From Rhodovulum sp. (GTDB lineage: Bacteria > Pseudomonadota > Alphaproteobacteria > Rhodobacterales > Rhodobacteraceae): 64,000 bases of DNA. The position numbers and the translations under genes are program-made. Within the stretch, counting starts at the first letter, position 1. Every line of letters starts with the position of its first letter. This document shows positions 9,460-18,517 of this stretch, piece after piece. The stretch lies in NCBI GenBank assembly GCA_002706605.1, contig PALT01000033.1, positions 405,674 through 469,673 of the forward strand. Direction: 5' to 3'. Below the pieces are notes generated by a model. It saw nothing but the letters and a program-made list of their open reading frames with translations. It did no database searches and was not told the DNA's origin.

Positions 9460-9798
9460 GTGAAGTTGATCATTGCAGCAATCAAGCCGTTCAAGCTGGA
9501 GGAGGTCCGGGAAGCCCTGACCGCCATCGGCGTTCGCGGCATGATGGTGACAGAAATCAAGGGCTTTGGCTCGCAGTCCGGTCACACCGAAATCTATCGC
9601 GGTGCAGAATACGCTGTGAACTTTGTCCCCAAAGTTAAACTGGAAATCGTGGTAAGCGCGGCTATGGCCGATCAGGTTGTTGAAACCATCGCAACCACCG
9701 CGAAAACCGACAAAATCGGCGACGGCAAGATCTTTGTTCTTGACGTTAACCAAGCCGTGCGTGTGCGCACCGGCGAAACGAACGACGACGCGCTGTAA
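9460..9798 (+). CDS. glnK: P-II family nitrogen regulatory protein GlnK
   Basis: 112 residues from a GTG at 9460, preceded by GGAAGGG; this gives exactly the usual P-II length. The T-loop has Tyr51 (YRGAEY), the uridylylation site, and the C-terminal part keeps GDGKIFVLDV and VRTGE. P-II trimers sense 2-oxoglutarate, ATP/ADP and glutamine status and block AmtB by plugging its channel. Placement directly before amtB makes GlnK more likely than GlnB. The frame is open further upstream, but the extra sequence is not P-II-like. Confidence 0.95.
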   Translation: MKLIIAAIKPFKLEEVREALTAIGVRGMMVTEIKGFGSQSGHTEIYRGAEYAVNFVPKVKLEIVVSAAMADQVVETIATTAKTDKIGDGKIFVLDVNQAVRVRTGETNDDAL

Positions 9799-9833
9799 GC
9801 GCCGCGCATATCCTCGACAAAGGACAAGTGAAT

Positions 9834-11168
9834 ATGAAAATGCATAAGCTTCTTCCCATCGCGGCGGCCGCAGTGGCCCTCCCGTCGCTGGGTCTGGCGC
9901 AAGAGGCAGAGGTCCCTGCCGCTGTGCCGACCGATGTGGTCTGGATCCTGAACTCGGTGCTGTTCCTGGTTGGCGGTTTCCTGGTTTTCTTCATGGCAGC
10001 CGGTTTTGCCATGCTGGAAGCCGGTCTGGTCCGCTCCAAAAACGTTACCATGCAGCTGACGAAAAACGTTGCGCTGTTCTCGCTGGCGTCGATCTTTTAC
10101 TACCTGATCGGCTATAACCTGATGTACCCGCTGGGTGACTGGGCAATCGACGGTGTCTTCTCGGCTCTGTTCCCGGCCATCGGTGTTCTGGAAGCTGTTG
10201 GTGTTGATGCCGCTGGTGTTGACGATTACGCATACGCCTCCACCGCTTCGGACTTCTTCTTCCAGCTGATGTTCTGTGCGGCAACCGCATCGATCGTTTC
10301 GGGTACTCTGGCCGAGCGTATCAAACTGTGGCCCTTCCTGATCTTCACGATCATCCTGACCTCGATCATCTACCCGCTGCAAGCGTCGTGGAAATGGGGC
10401 GGTGGCTTCTTGGACGAAGCTGGCTTCCTGGACTTCGCTGGTTCGACCGTTGTGCACTCGGTTGGTGGCTGGGCCGCTCTGGTTGGCGCGCTGATCCTGG
10501 GTCCGCGTATCGGCAAGTACAAAGACGGCAAAACCATCCCGATGCCCGGTTCGAACCTGACCCTGGCAACGCTGGGTACGTTCATCCTGTGGCTGGGTTG
10601 GTTCGGCTTTAACGGCGGTTCGCAGCTGGCTATGGGTTCGATCGGTGACGTTGCTGACGTATCGCGTATCTTTGCGAACACCAACGCTGCGGCTGCTGGT
10701 GGTGCGATCGTTGCTCTGATCCTGACCCAAGTTCTGTACAAGAAGCCTGACCTCACCATGATCCTGAACGGCGCACTGGCCGGTCTGGTCTCGATCACCG
10801 CTGAGCCGCTGACCCCGTCGCTGGGCGCTGCTACGATCATCGGTGGTATCGGTGGTGCTCTGGTTGTCTTCTCGGTTCCGCTGCTGGACAAACTGAAGAT
10901 CGACGACGTTGTTGGTGCGATCCCGGTTCACCTGGTGTGCGGCATCTGGGGCACGATCGCAGTTGTCTTCACCAACGGTGACGCATCGCTGGGCACGCAG
11001 CTCTACTCGATCATGGTTGTCGGTATCTTTGTATCGGTATCGTCGGCCATCGTTTGGTTCATCCTGAAAGCGGTCATGGGTATCCGTGTCAGCGAAGAGG
11101 AAGAGATCAACGGTCTGGATATGGCTGAGCTGGGTATGGAAGCATATCCCGAGTTTTCGAAAGGCTAA
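9834..11168 (+). CDS. amtB: Ammonium transporter AmtB
   Basis: About 444 residues. I prefer the ATG at 9834 (AAAGGA 9 bases upstream); a GTG at 9828 and an ATG at 9840 are alternatives. An N-terminal signal segment (LLPIAAAAVALPSLGLAQ) precedes 11 membrane segments. Recognisable Amt blocks are AGFAMLEAGLVRSKN, the pore His in STVVHSVGGW and the second His region IPVHLVCGIWGT. It conducts NH3/NH4+ across the inner membrane under nitrogen limitation, gated by GlnK. Codon choice differs from its neighbours: GGT, GTT, GCT and CTG dominate, as in highly expressed genes. Confidence 0.96.
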   Translation: MKMHKLLPIAAAAVALPSLGLAQEAEVPAAVPTDVVWILNSVLFLVGGFLVFFMAAGFAMLEAGLVRSKNVTMQLTKNVALFSLASIFYYLIGYNLMYPLGDWAIDGVFSALFPAIGVLEAVGVDAAGVDDYAYASTASDFFFQLMFCAATASIVSGTLAERIKLWPFLIFTIILTSIIYPLQASWKWGGGFLDEAGFLDFAGSTVVHSVGGWAALVGALILGPRIGKYKDGKTIPMPGSNLTLATLGTFILWLGWFGFNGGSQLAMGSIGDVADVSRIFANTNAAAAGGAIVALILTQVLYKKPDLTMILNGALAGLVSITAEPLTPSLGAATIIGGIGGALVVFSVPLLDKLKIDDVVGAIPVHLVCGIWGTIAVVFTNGDASLGTQLYSIMVVGIFVSVSSAIVWFILKAVMGIRVSEEEEINGLDMAELGMEAYPEFSKG

Positions 11169-11197
11169 CATTCCTTCCAGTTAGTCTGAGATGACTT

Positions 11198-11227
11198 GCC
11201 CGGGCGTTCGCGCCCGGGCTTTTTCTT
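11198..11227 (+). terminator. Intrinsic terminator after amtB
   Basis: A 9-bp perfect stem (GCCCGGGCG / CGCCCGGGC) with a TTCG loop is followed by TTTTTCTTT. It lies 30 bases after the amtB stop codon. Confidence 0.9.
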
Positions 11228-11249
11228 TGTGGTGTCTGCGGATACGAAA

Positions 11250-11304
11250 ATGCCCCGCGGTCCAAGGATGGACGGCGGGGCATGAGTATTTAGGCCAAGA
11301 TGAA
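11250..11304. repeat. Dispersed hairpin + GAGTATTT element, copy 1
   Basis: A long hairpin (ATGCCCCGC...GCGGGGCAT, 11250-11283, with an inner GTCC/GGAC stem) is followed directly by GAGTATTTAGGCCAAGATG (11284-11302). The unit ends 2 bases before the stop codon of the minus-strand aminotransferase gene. Related copies are at 33041-33092 and 43339-43402. Confidence 0.6.
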
Positions 11305-11306
11305 GA

Positions 11307-12488
11307 TCAGCGGATGGTTTTTGCGATCGCCGCGGCGCAGGTGGGGATCGTGTCGTGGGTCAGGCCCGCGATGTTGATCCGGCTGTCGCCGACCATATAT
11401 ATGCCGTGATGCTCGCGCAGGGTGGCGATGTCGTCTAGTTTGAGGCCAAGGCGCGAGAACATGCCCTTTTGCGTGGCGATGGCGTCGAACCGGTTGGAAT
11501 TGGTCGCCAGACGCAGGGCATCGGCAAGGGCGCTGCGCAGGTCGTTGATCGTCGAGCGCATGTCGGACAGTTCCGCGATCCAGTCGGCGCGCAGGTCGGG
11601 GTCGGTTAGGACCGTGCTGACCAGACGTGCGCCGTGATCGGGCGGGAAGGAATAGGTCAGGCGATTGAGGGCGGTCAGGGTGCCTTGGATGCGGTCATGC
11701 GCGGAGGTGTCGTGGCAAGTGGCGATCAGAGCGCCAGCGCGTTCACGGTACAGGCCGAAGTTTTTGGAACAACTGGCCGCGATCAGAGTGTTGGGGCAGG
11801 TTCGGGCGATCAGGCGCGTTGCGGCGGCGTCGGTGTCGAGGTCGGTGCCGAACCCCTGGTAAGCGAGGTCAATAACGGGTGTTGCACCGCGCGTGGCGAT
11901 CAGAGTGGCGATGGCGTGCCAGTCATCGAGCGTCGGGTCGATGCCCGTTGGGTTGTGACAGCATCCGTGCAGGATGATTGCGTCGCCCTCTTTCATCTCG
12001 GAGAGGTCCGCCTGCATCCCGTCGAGGTCCAGCACCCCGTTCTCGGCATAGCGATAGGGGCGCAGCGGTAGGCCTCGGTGGCGGATGATCGCGAGGTGGT
12101 TGGGCCATGTGGGTGTCGGCACCCAGATCGTGGCAGTCGGCACTGCACCGCGGATGAGGTCGAGCGCGAGCGTCACCGCCCCCGTACCGCCGACCGTCGC
12201 GATGGCGGGTGCTTCACCGTAATCGACACCCAGTACCAGATCGGACATGGAGCGGCGAAAGGTGATGTCGCCCGCGAGGTCCGTGTAGGTTTTGGTGGTC
12301 TGGGCGTCCATGACACGCCGTTCCGCTGCCGAGATAGCGCGGGGGATGGGCGTCAGGCCCTCGGGCGTTTTGAAGACGCCAACGCCGAGGTCGATTTTGC
12401 TTGGGCGCGGGTCAGCCGCGTAGGCCCGCATCAGCCCGATGATGGCATCCGCGGGCTGATCCTGCAGCCGGTCAAAGAGGGGTGTCAT
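11307..12488 (-). CDS. Aromatic amino acid / aspartate aminotransferase (class I, AspC/TyrB type)
   Basis: 393 residues starting MTPLFDRLQDQPADAIIGL. The PLP-binding Lys lies in SCSKNFGLYRERAGA near residue 241, the class I gamma-subgroup signature, and HGCCHNPTGID carries the usual substrate/PLP contacts. It moves amino groups between aspartate or aromatic amino acids and 2-oxoglutarate. The start overlaps the stop of the sulfurtransferase gene (ATGA), so the pair is coupled; the two could together convert cysteine to 3-mercaptopyruvate and then sulfane sulfur, because AspC-type enzymes can transaminate cysteine. That link is inference. Confidence 0.9.
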   Translation of the reverse strand: MTPLFDRLQDQPADAIIGLMRAYAADPRPSKIDLGVGVFKTPEGLTPIPRAISAAERRVMDAQTTKTYTDLAGDITFRRSMSDLVLGVDYGEAPAIATVGGTGAVTLALDLIRGAVPTATIWVPTPTWPNHLAIIRHRGLPLRPYRYAENGVLDLDGMQADLSEMKEGDAIILHGCCHNPTGIDPTLDDWHAIATLIATRGATPVIDLAYQGFGTDLDTDAAATRLIARTCPNTLIAASCSKNFGLYRERAGALIATCHDTSAHDRIQGTLTALNRLTYSFPPDHGARLVSTVLTDPDLRADWIAELSDMRSTINDLRSALADALRLATNSNRFDAIATQKGMFSRLGLKLDDIATLREHHGIYMVGDSRINIAGLTHDTIPTCAAAIAKTIR

Positions 12489-13336
12489 CCCTTGGCGACC
12501 TTGAGGTCGTCGTACATGCCCCATTCCGACCACGACCCGTCATAGAGTGCGTGATTGTCGCGGCCCAGGCGTTCGAGGGCGAGGTTGATGATTGCCGCCG
12601 TCACGCCAGACCCGCAGGAGGTGATGGCGGGTTTGCCAAGGTCCACACCGGCGGCGTCGAATACGGCGCGCAGGTCGGCCTCGGACTTCATCGTGCCGTC
12701 TTCGTTTAGCAGGGTGCCAAAGGGGACGTTTTTCGAGTTCGGGATATGGCCCGAGCGCAGGCCGGGGCGGGGTTCCTCGACCTCGCCTTTGAACCGTGCA
12801 GGGGCGCGGGCGTCGATGATTTCGTAATCCAGCAGTTTAGACGCGGCGGCCACTTGGGTCACGTCCTTGATCATCTGGTTCTGACGCTGGACCGTCATGT
12901 GGCGGTCGCGGACGACGGGCGGGAGATCCTCAATCGGGCGACCCTCGGCCTGCCATTTCGGGAAACCGCCGTCCAGAACGGCCACGTCGAATTTGCCCAT
13001 CAGGCGGAACATCCACCACACGCGGGCGGCGGAAAACAGGCCCGCACCGTCGTAGACCACAACCTGATGACCGTCGCCGACGCCCATGGCACGCATGCGG
13101 CTCATGAACTTTTCGACCGGCGGCGCCATATGCGGCAGGTCCGAGCGGTGGTCCGAAATATCGTCGATATCAAAGAACCGCGCGCCGGGGATATGCGCGG
13201 CATCGTATTCCGCGCGCGGGTTGCGACCGCTGTCGGGCATGTACCACGAGGCGTCCAGAACGCGCAGGTCAGGGTTTTGCAGGTGATCTGCCAGCCATTG
13301 GGTCGAGACCAAGGTTTTGGGGTCGTCCGTGCTCAT
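12485..13336 (-). CDS. sseA: 3-mercaptopyruvate sulfurtransferase
   Basis: 283 residues, two rhodanese domains. The start at 13336 (MSTDDPKTLVSTQWL) has AGGAG upstream; an upstream ATG at 13393 would add 19 poorly conserved residues. The C-terminal active-site loop reads CGSGVTA with the catalytic Cys near residue 240, the form that distinguishes mercaptopyruvate sulfurtransferases from thiosulfate sulfurtransferases. The N-terminal domain keeps VVYDGAGLFSAARVWWM. It forms an enzyme persulfide and pyruvate. It is coupled to the downstream aminotransferase. Confidence 0.92.
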   Translation of the reverse strand: MSTDDPKTLVSTQWLADHLQNPDLRVLDASWYMPDSGRNPRAEYDAAHIPGARFFDIDDISDHRSDLPHMAPPVEKFMSRMRAMGVGDGHQVVVYDGAGLFSAARVWWMFRLMGKFDVAVLDGGFPKWQAEGRPIEDLPPVVRDRHMTVQRQNQMIKDVTQVAAASKLLDYEIIDARAPARFKGEVEEPRPGLRSGHIPNSKNVPFGTLLNEDGTMKSEADLRAVFDAAGVDLGKPAITSCGSGVTAAIINLALERLGRDNHALYDGSWSEWGMYDDLKVAKG

Positions 13337-13396
13337 CAAAATCTCCTGCGGTTTTGCTGTGACTTGGATAAAACGGCAGGGGCGATCAGGCAAGGG

Positions 13397-13873
13397 TCAG
13401 CTGTTGTGACGCAGCAGTCTCTGTTTCTGGCGGTCCCAGTCGCGCTTGGCCTCGGTTGCACGTTTGTCGGCGACCTTTTTACCCTTGGCGATCCCGATTT
13501 TCAGTTTCGCGATGCCCTTGTGGTTGAAATACAGCACCAGCGGGACAAGGGTCATGCCCTTGCGTTGCGTATCGGCCCACAGGCGCGCTAGTTCCTTGCG
13601 CGAGACCAAGAGCTTGCGCTTGCGCCGTTCCTCATGGCCCCATGTTTTCGCCTGTTCATAGGGCGCGATATAGCTGTTGATCAGCCACAGTTCACCATCC
13701 TCGACCGAGGCATAGCTCTCGGCGATGTTGGACGGGTTGTCCCGCAGGGATTTCACTTCGGACCCTTGCAGAATGATCCCGCATTCGAGGTCTTCCTCAA
13801 TTGCGTAATCATAACGGGCACGCCGGTTTTCGGCGATCACCTTATAGTTCGGGTCGGATTTGGGTTTTGCCAT
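13397..13873 (-). CDS. smpB: SsrA-binding protein SmpB
   Basis: 158 residues, the normal SmpB length. The OB-fold core shows [30 protein letters not shown], split here only by reading order, and the basic C-terminal tail [16 protein letters not shown] that enters the mRNA channel. It binds tmRNA and delivers it to stalled ribosomes. The tmRNA gene itself is not in the window. It lies upstream of the sulfurtransferase on the same strand with 60 bases between. Confidence 0.96.
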   Translation of the reverse strand: MAKPKSDPNYKVIAENRRARYDYAIEEDLECGIILQGSEVKSLRDNPSNIAESYASVEDGELWLINSYIAPYEQAKTWGHEERRKRKLLVSRKELARLWADTQRKGMTLVPLVLYFNHKGIAKLKIGIAKGKKVADKRATEAKRDWDRQKQRLLRHNS

Positions 13874-13913
13874 AGTTCTGGGAATATAGGGCCGATTGGG
13901 GCGGGCCGAAAGG

Positions 13914-13937
13914 GAAAGGGCGCGATTTCCGCGCCCC
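13914..13937 (-). terminator. Probable terminator after dapA
   Basis: A 7-bp stem (GGGCGCG / CGCGCCC) with a 5-base loop lies between dapA and smpB; read on the minus strand it is followed by TTTCCCTTT, a broken T-run. Confidence 0.6.
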
Positions 13938-13952
13938 GTCCTTTGTCGTCCG

Positions 13953-14828
13953 TTAATTCAGCAAACCAGCGTGGCGCAGCGCGGCGTCGATTTGGTCGCG
14001 TGTGGCTTGCGTGACGTTGGTCAGGGGCGAGCGGACCTCTTCGCCACATTTGCCCAGACGGGACAGGGCGTATTTGGCTCCGGCCACACCCGGTTCAAGG
14101 AAGATCGCCATATGCAGCGGCATCAGTTTGTCCGACAGTTCCAGCGCGGTTTTATAATCCCCTGCAAGGGTCGCCTCTTGGAACTGGGCACACAGGCGCG
14201 GCGCGACGTTTGCGGTGACCGAGATACAGCCGACACCGCCATGCGCGTTATAGCCCAGTGCGGTTGCGTCTTCGCCCGAGATCTGCAGGAAATCGGTGCC
14301 GCAGGTGATGCGTTGTTGCGGCACGCGGCTGAGATCCCCGGTGGCGTCCTTGACCCCGATGATGCGCGGCAGTTTCGCCAGTTCGCCCATGGTGGCGGGC
14401 GTCATGTCCACGGCTGAGCGGCCCGGAATGTTGTAGATGATGATCGGCAGTTCACAGCAATCATGCGCAGCAGTGAAATGAGCGATCAGACCGGCCTGTG
14501 TCGGTTTGTTGTAATAGGGCGTCACGACCAGCGCGGCGGCGGCACCGACCTTTTCGGCGTGCTGCATGAACCGGATGGTTTCGACCGTGTTGTTCGACCC
14601 CGCACCGGCCACGACGGGAATACGGCCATCGGCGGCGCGCACGACCTCTTCGACGACCATTTCGTGTTCGGCATGGCTGAGGGTCGGGCTTTCGCCCGTG
14701 GTGCCGACGGGGACCAAACCGTGGCTGCCCTCTTCGATGTGCCACGCGACCAGAGCCTTAAGCGCGTCGCGATCCACTGCACCGTCTTTAAACGGTGTCA
14801 CCAGTGCTGGCAGAGATCCTTTGATCAT
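13953..14828 (-). CDS. dapA: 4-hydroxy-tetrahydrodipicolinate synthase
   Basis: 291 residues with AAGGAGGA before the ATG. Catalytic features are visible: GTTGE (42-46), Tyr132 in IYNIPGR and the Schiff-base Lys160 in GVKDATGD. It condenses pyruvate with aspartate semialdehyde, the first committed step to diaminopimelate and lysine. It is divergent from the lytic transglycosylase gene, so two peptidoglycan-related genes share one upstream region. Confidence 0.96.
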   Translation of the reverse strand: MIKGSLPALVTPFKDGAVDRDALKALVAWHIEEGSHGLVPVGTTGESPTLSHAEHEMVVEEVVRAADGRIPVVAGAGSNNTVETIRFMQHAEKVGAAAALVVTPYYNKPTQAGLIAHFTAAHDCCELPIIIYNIPGRSAVDMTPATMGELAKLPRIIGVKDATGDLSRVPQQRITCGTDFLQISGEDATALGYNAHGGVGCISVTANVAPRLCAQFQEATLAGDYKTALELSDKLMPLHMAIFLEPGVAGAKYALSRLGKCGEEVRSPLTNVTQATRDQIDAALRHAGLLN

Positions 14829-14983
14829 GACACGCTTCCTCCTTCATGGTTCGATAATCGGGCACGACTCGCCCGTGGTAAGCGACGGGAACCTATACGG
14901 CCCTGTCTGCGTTGCCAAGTTCGTGTGTTGCAGGCTGATAAGGGGGCGCTAGTCTTTTGGCAAACAGAGATTTGAAAACCGCT

Positions 14984-16915
14984 ATGCGATTCTTACTACG
15001 CCCCGTTTTATGTGTGTTTTTGGCCATTCAACCGGCCATGGCGCAGGACCGTCCGCTGTTGGTGGACATCATGGAATCCGTGCGTGCGGATGACTGGAAT
15101 ACCGCGCGGGCACTGGCGTCCACACAGGATCAGGTCATTCAGGATATCGTCACATGGCGGGCCCTGCGTGCAGGTGTGGGGGATCTGTCGGAATACCTAG
15201 ATTTCATCGGCCGCAATGGCGATTGGCCGGGCATGGACCGCGTGCGCGTGCGGGCCGAGGGTGTGTTGGGCGCCGATACCTCGCCCGCGACGGTGCTGGC
15301 CCTGTTCAACGGCACGCCGCCCGAAACCGGAAACGGCGCGGTGCGCTTGGTGCAGGCCCTGTTGGCCAGCGGTCAGGACGCCGCGGCCGAGGCGCAGGCG
15401 GTCCTGACATGGATGAGCCTACCGCTCGATTCCGCAGGCCACGGGTTCCTGATGGACCGGTTCGGTCCCGTTCTGGCCAATCACCACGTCACGCGGATGG
15501 ACGAGATGCTGTGGCAGGGGGCGGCCGAGTCTATCGATCTGATGTTCGATCTGGTGCCGGATGACATCCGCGCCCTTGCCGTCGCGCGCCATGAGTTGCG
15601 CAAACAGGGCCCCGGTGTCGACGCGTTGATTGAGGCGATCCCGCCCGCCCTGCAAAACGACGGCGGTCTGGCGTGGGAGCGGTTCAACTGGCGCATCCAA
15701 AAGGACCGCGGGGATGAGGCGATGGCCCTCATGCAAGAGCGCAGCACCAGCGCCGAGGCATTGGGCCGTCCCGCGCGCTGGGGGCGGTGGCGCACGATCT
15801 TTGCCCGCCGGTTGCTGCGCGATGATCAGGCGCAGGCGGCCTATGATCTGGCGTCGAACCATTTCATGACCTCTGGCGCGACCTATGCCGATCTGGAATG
15901 GCTGTCGGGGTTCATCGCCCTGCGCAAGCTGGACGATCCTACCCGTGCCCTGACCCATTTTGAGAATGTCGAGGCGGCGGTCACCACCCCGATCAGCACC
16001 TCGCGCGCCCTCTATTGGCAGGCCCGCGCGCAAGAGGCCGCAGGGGATGAGGACACCGCCCTAGCCACCTACCGCCGCGCGGCAGAGCATCAGACGGCCT
16101 ATTACGGGCAACTGGCCGCACAGCGCGCGGGTGTTCCGATGGACCCCGCCCTGATCGGGACCGAGGTCTATCCCGATTGGACCAGTGCGGATTTCGCGGG
16201 GGGATCGGTGTTGCGCGCGGCCCTTTATTTCTTGCAGGCGGGCGAACAAAACCTTGCCGAATGGTTCATGACCCATCTGGCCGAGGGCGCGGATGCCACC
16301 GGTCAGGCGCAATTGGCCGGTTTGGCGTTTCAGTTGAACGAACCCCATATCGCCCTGCGCATCGCCAAGATCGCGGCGTCAAACGGTACGATCCTGCCTC
16401 GGGCCTATTTCCCTGTGACCGACATCATCGACCCCGAACATCCCGCGCCGGACGCGCTTGTCCTGTCTATCGCGCGGCGCGAGAGCGAGTTTGACCACGA
16501 TGTCACCAGTCCCGCAGGTGCGCGCGGGTTGATGCAGTTGATGCCCGGCACGGCACAGGACGTCGCCAATAGTCTGGACATCGCCTATTCCGGCGCCGCG
16601 TTGTTGAGCGATCCGCGCTATAATGCCCGTCTGGGCGCGCGCTATTTGGCCGATCTGATCGAAGAATTCGGCGAGAACTACGCCCTTGTCCCCGCCGCCT
16701 ATAATGCGGGGCCATCGCGAGCGCGGCGTTGGATTGAGGACTATGGCGATCCGCGCAGTGCGGGCACCGATATCGTGGATTGGGTCGAAATGATCCCGTT
16801 CGAGGAAACCCGCACCTATGTGATGCGGGTCTCGGAATCCTTGGCCATTTACCGCGCGCGTCTTGCGCAGGAGCCGGTGGCTTTCGACATCCTTGGCGAT
16901 CTGACCAGCCGGTGA
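14984..16915 (+). CDS. Soluble lytic murein transglycosylase (Slt family)
   Basis: 643 residues from the ATG at 14984, which begins a clean signal peptide (MRFLLRPVLCVFLAIQPAMA). A long superhelical alpha domain is followed by a C-terminal SLT domain: catalytic Glu500 in RRESEF, then GARGLMQLMPGTA and VPAAYNAGPSRARRW. It cleaves glycan strands in the periplasm leaving 1,6-anhydro ends. Its stop codon touches the stop of the convergent DMT transporter gene with no gap. Confidence 0.93.
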   Translation: MRFLLRPVLCVFLAIQPAMAQDRPLLVDIMESVRADDWNTARALASTQDQVIQDIVTWRALRAGVGDLSEYLDFIGRNGDWPGMDRVRVRAEGVLGADTSPATVLALFNGTPPETGNGAVRLVQALLASGQDAAAEAQAVLTWMSLPLDSAGHGFLMDRFGPVLANHHVTRMDEMLWQGAAESIDLMFDLVPDDIRALAVARHELRKQGPGVDALIEAIPPALQNDGGLAWERFNWRIQKDRGDEAMALMQERSTSAEALGRPARWGRWRTIFARRLLRDDQAQAAYDLASNHFMTSGATYADLEWLSGFIALRKLDDPTRALTHFENVEAAVTTPISTSRALYWQARAQEAAGDEDTALATYRRAAEHQTAYYGQLAAQRAGVPMDPALIGTEVYPDWTSADFAGGSVLRAALYFLQAGEQNLAEWFMTHLAEGADATGQAQLAGLAFQLNEPHIALRIAKIAASNGTILPRAYFPVTDIIDPEHPAPDALVLSIARRESEFDHDVTSPAGARGLMQLMPGTAQDVANSLDIAYSGAALLSDPRYNARLGARYLADLIEEFGENYALVPAAYNAGPSRARRWIEDYGDPRSAGTDIVDWVEMIPFEETRTYVMRVSESLAIYRARLAQEPVAFDILGDLTSR

Positions 16916-17782
16916 TCAGGCGCGGCGGCGTTCACGCAATAGGGTGAACAGGCCCGCGCCAATCACAATTGCCGCCCCGATGGCCACATTGGGGCGCAGG
17001 GTTTCGCCAAACACCGTCAACCCAAGGGCCGAGGCAAACACCAGTTGCAGATAGGCAAAGGGCTGGACCGCGCTGGCCTCGGCGACCTCATAGCACCGGA
17101 TCAGCATATAGTGACCCAACGCGCCGGTGATGCACAGAACCCCCATCAGGGCCCAGTCTTGGCCGCTCATCGGTTCCCAATACCAGACACCGATACAGGT
17201 CAATGCCACCGCGCCCATCGTGCCGGTCCAGAAAAAGCTGGTCGCGGAGGTGTCTTTGCGCGCGACATAGCGGGTCAGCAGACCATAGAGCGCGAACATC
17301 GACGCCGCCAACAACGGGACAAGGGCGGCTGGCGAAAACACCGTTTGGCTGGGGTTCAGGATGACCAGAACGCCAATAAATCCGATCCCGATCGCGACCC
17401 AGCGCCGCCAGCCGACCCGCTCACCCAACACGGGGCCCGACAAGGCTGCGATGATCAGGGGGTAACAGGCGAATACCGCGTGACTCTCGACCAGACCAAG
17501 CAGGATAAAGGCCGCGATCATCACGCAAATCTCGAACGCCAACAGCAACCCGCGAAACGCCTGTAACACCGGTTGCTTCGTTGCGGCGGCGGCGCGGATG
17601 CCGCCGGCCTTGCGCGCACCGACAAAGATGACAAACGCCGCAAAGAACCAATAGCGCACCATCACCACCATCTGCACGTTATAGGCCCCCGCAAGGTGGC
17701 GCGATAACCCGTCCTGCATGGCAAAGACAAAGGTCGTGCCGATCATCAACAGGATGCCAAGGCGCGTGTTCTGATCGGTCAT
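16916..17782 (-). CDS. DMT-family (EamA) transporter
   Basis: 288 residues with about ten hydrophobic segments arranged as two EamA repeats (LGILLMIGTTFVFAMQDG ... FALYGLLTRYVARKD). Such proteins export or import metabolites such as amino acids; the substrate here cannot be read from sequence. The start overlaps the mnmD stop (ATGA), so the two are co-translated, without an obvious functional link. Confidence 0.88.
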   Translation of the reverse strand: MTDQNTRLGILLMIGTTFVFAMQDGLSRHLAGAYNVQMVVMVRYWFFAAFVIFVGARKAGGIRAAAATKQPVLQAFRGLLLAFEICVMIAAFILLGLVESHAVFACYPLIIAALSGPVLGERVGWRRWVAIGIGFIGVLVILNPSQTVFSPAALVPLLAASMFALYGLLTRYVARKDTSATSFFWTGTMGAVALTCIGVWYWEPMSGQDWALMGVLCITGALGHYMLIRCYEVAEASAVQPFAYLQLVFASALGLTVFGETLRPNVAIGAAIVIGAGLFTLLRERRRA

Positions 17783-18456
17783 GCGGGTTTCTTTCCGACG
17801 GTCATGTGTCGTTTGCGGCCAAAGCCGGGGATGCGGGTGATCTCAAACCCCGCGTCGTTAAGGGACCGGCGCACATGCCCCGCGGCGGTATAGGTGGCGC
17901 AGGTGCCATTCGGCGCGGTTGCGGCCCCGACGGCGGTCATCAATTCGGGCGACCATAGCTCGGGGTTTTTGGCGGGCGAAAACCCGTCCAGAAACCACGC
18001 ATCCGCCTGTAGGTTCAGCGCAGGTAGCGTGTCGCGCGCATCGCCAATCACGACGGTTACATGCAGCCCCGCAAAATCGAATTCCCGCGCGCCAGACGCC
18101 CAGCGATCCAGATAGGACGTGGCAATCGCCTGTGCCTCGGGAAAGGCGCGCAGGGCACGCTCGATTTCCTGCGCCTGCATCGGAAAGGCCTCGAAACTGG
18201 TGAAATGCACCGTGCCCGGCGCGCCCATCTCGGCCCACAGCAACGCGGTTGCCAGCATGTTCAGACCCGTGCCAAACCCCAGTTCGGCAATGTGAAACCC
18301 GTCCTGCAGACGTGTGCGCAAATCATTGCCGTCCAGAAACACATGCCGCGTTTCCGCCAACCCGTTGTCCAGCGAGAAATACGGATCGTCGAACTGACGC
18401 GATACGGGGATAACCTCATCCCGCCAGTCCAGATTTGCGTGCTGGTCGTTCGGCAT
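17779..18456 (-). CDS. mnmD: tRNA mnm5s2U34 methyltransferase MnmD (DUF752, single domain)
   Basis: 225 residues from the ATG at 18456 (MPNDQHANLDWRDEVIPVS). Characteristic DUF752 blocks are PYFSLDNGLAETRHVF, the SAM-site region FHIAELGFGTGLNML and WFLDGFSPAKNPELWS. In E. coli MnmC this domain is fused to an FAD oxidase; here the methyltransferase stands alone. A divergent FAD-dependent oxidoreductase that resembles the oxidase half starts 61 bases away. The frame is open upstream, but the residues before 18456 look like non-coding sequence. Confidence 0.9.
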   Translation of the reverse strand: MPNDQHANLDWRDEVIPVSRQFDDPYFSLDNGLAETRHVFLDGNDLRTRLQDGFHIAELGFGTGLNMLATALLWAEMGAPGTVHFTSFEAFPMQAQEIERALRAFPEAQAIATSYLDRWASGAREFDFAGLHVTVVIGDARDTLPALNLQADAWFLDGFSPAKNPELWSPELMTAVGAATAPNGTCATYTAAGHVRRSLNDAGFEITRIPGFGRKRHMTVGKKPA

Positions 18457-18517
18457 CTGATGTCCTAAACCGATGTGTGGATCAGGGCGACAATGCGCCC
18501 GACAGATTGGATTGGCA

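Noticed and set aside
9672..11171. A 499-codon open frame antisense to amtB
   Set aside because: Mirror frame of a complete ammonium transporter; the product is Asp/Gln/Arg-rich and unlike any protein.
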